Shown piece after piece: positions 63,801-64,000 of a stretch of 64,000 nt of DNA. Numbering within the stretch: position 1 is the stretch's first letter; each line of letters begins with the position of its first letter. A program made the translations under genes and the position numbers. The notes under the pieces are model-generated. The model did no database searches, was not told the origin of the DNA, and saw nothing but the letters and a program-made list of their open reading frames with translations. Location: the NCBI GenBank assembly GCA_030272585.1, contig BSYQ01000009.1:1302001-1366000 (forward strand), in the 5' to 3' direction. The DNA is from Bryopsis sp. KO-2023. Taxonomy: Eukaryota; Chlorophyta; Ulvophyceae; Bryopsidales; Bryopsidaceae.

Positions 63801-64000
63801 GGTCAGGCTCCAGCAAGCTGTTCAGGCGCTCCGTCACAGACTGTGGGCAGGCATCGTAATCTTCAATCACCAGGATTTGGCCCATGCTCACAGCTCGTGC
63901 AACAGGTCCATCAATGAATACAAAAAAAGGATCCCCATTTGATGATGGGGCTCTTTCGATCGCTGCCCAAACATTCTTGAACCGTTGCAGAAGTCTCTGC
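42235..64000 (-). CDS. Giant midasin-like AAA+ / ASH / 4x VWA protein, 5' end outside window
   Basis: About 18 exons read from the right edge to a TGA at 42,235, roughly 6,500 residues, still open at the edge. Exon junctions carry GT-AG signals and mostly agree in phase, so I treat this as one gene. Order: parts of at least three AAA+ modules of the midasin/dynein-related class (64,000-60,410); a helical region of about 2,700 residues (60,370-52,320), most of it in one 9.1-kb exon; ASH/HYDIN-like beta-sandwich repeats (52,320-50,530); more helical exons (50,530-46,320), one with a Ser/Gly-rich low-complexity tract; then four VWA domains (45,815-42,235). Midasin (Mdn1) has AAA ring, long linker and one C-terminal MIDAS VWA, and strips factors from pre-60S ribosomes. 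This gene shares that plan but adds ASH repeats and three VWAs. The junction near 60,380-60,410 is not resolved in phase. A true Mdn1 ortholog is the main alternative. Confidence 0.8.
46029..46250. repeat. Palindromic, low-complexity intron segment
   Basis: Within an intron of the giant gene, a 12-base perfect inverted repeat (TTTTGTTCAAAA, three-base loop, complement) is followed by a GGCCAGGCCCCCTC stretch and two C-then-A runs. It could be a small decayed inverted-repeat element, but no flanking duplication was identified. Confidence 0.3.
50530..52320 (-). other. ASH/HYDIN-like beta-sandwich repeats of the giant protein
   Basis: Four or five consecutive segments of about 100 residues show the ASH pattern: an IDFG or EIDFGRVG strand, then a FKLRN or FKMKN strand with Asn, and a closing F-x-L-x-V strand. 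Examples are KLVIDFGTIIHIEEGD, DHEEIDFGRVGARLGP with KLRNRTGASLLIKS, and FKMKNSGKVPVQYEF. ASH domains are common in ciliary, centrosomal and Golgi proteins. I know of none in midasin. Confidence 0.6.
60410..64000 (-). other. AAA+ modules of the giant protein
   Basis: The rightmost exon begins inside a module whose Walker B region reads ILVIEDYDACPQSVTERLNSL. The next module is canonical: Walker A LLEGPPGIGKT, split by an intron after GIG, Walker B KWVLLDEINLAPPEVLEVL, and sensor FATMNPASLGGGRSRL, all very close to midasin. The third has a degenerate Walker A (GGTCSKKT) but a recognisable Walker B-like KYILLDNINSAPTEVIERL and sensor FATADPKR, so it may bind ATP poorly or not at all. Unequal modules are typical of midasin and dynein rings. 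Confidence 0.8.

Overview
This window is nuclear DNA from an intron-rich eukaryote. Most genes are split by GT-AG introns of roughly 50-800 bases. Introns and spacers carry long poly-C/poly-G, poly-T and AT or CA runs. A radial-spoke RSPH14-like gene implies motile flagella. A secreted protein with a plant-type eight-cysteine lipid-transfer pattern, an expansin-like protein, a plant-style MCTP and a membrane-bound GH9 cellulase point to an alga, most likely on or near the streptophyte (charophyte) line. That placement is an inference from gene content; no marker gene was compared.

Layout. 1-2.3 kb (-): unrecognised multi-exon gene running off the left edge. 4.4-9.1 kb (-): tandem duplication of about 2.5 kb with two intact three-exon genes for a polytopic membrane protein, plus a remnant of a third copy. 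9.5-12.7 kb (+): degenerate GT2 (cellulose-synthase-like) domain fused to a GH9 endoglucanase. 13.4-15.4 kb (+): RSPH14-like armadillo protein. 16.0-18.1 kb (-): PHYHD1-type 2-oxoglutarate dioxygenase. 18.96-24.76 kb (-): MCTP-like C2/transmembrane protein. 25.6-27.1 kb (-): ALG1 mannosyltransferase, divergent from a DHHC palmitoyltransferase at 27.4-30.6 kb (+). 31.6-33.7 kb (+): expansin-like protein. 35.2-39.75 kb: a 75-bp minisatellite, then a tandem segmental duplication in which each copy holds a tRNA-like gene. 40.3-41.3 kb (-): eight-cysteine secreted protein. 42.2-64.0 kb (-): the 3' part of one giant gene.

The giant gene is the most unusual item. About 6,500 residues lie in the window and the gene continues past the right edge. 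In order it encodes midasin/dynein-related AAA+ modules, a very long helical linker, a block of ASH/HYDIN-like beta-sandwich repeats, and four VWA domains at the C-terminus. The third VWA is of the alpha-kinase (VwkA) type, without a kinase. I know of no described protein with this architecture. It looks like a midasin-like motor whose MIDAS end has been multiplied.

The second unusual item is the GT2-GH9 fusion. The GH9 half keeps its catalytic residues, while the GT2 half has lost its central DxD and its QxxRW motif. Cellulose-related GH9, expansin-like, lipid-transfer-like, ALG1 and MCTP genes share this stretch, giving it a cell-surface and secretory flavour, but nothing shows that they are co-regulated.

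Splice models for the membrane paralogs, the GH9 fusion, RSPH14, PHYHD1, expansin and eight-cysteine genes close in phase from start to stop. Those for the first gene, MCTP and one junction each in the DHHC and giant genes are incomplete.
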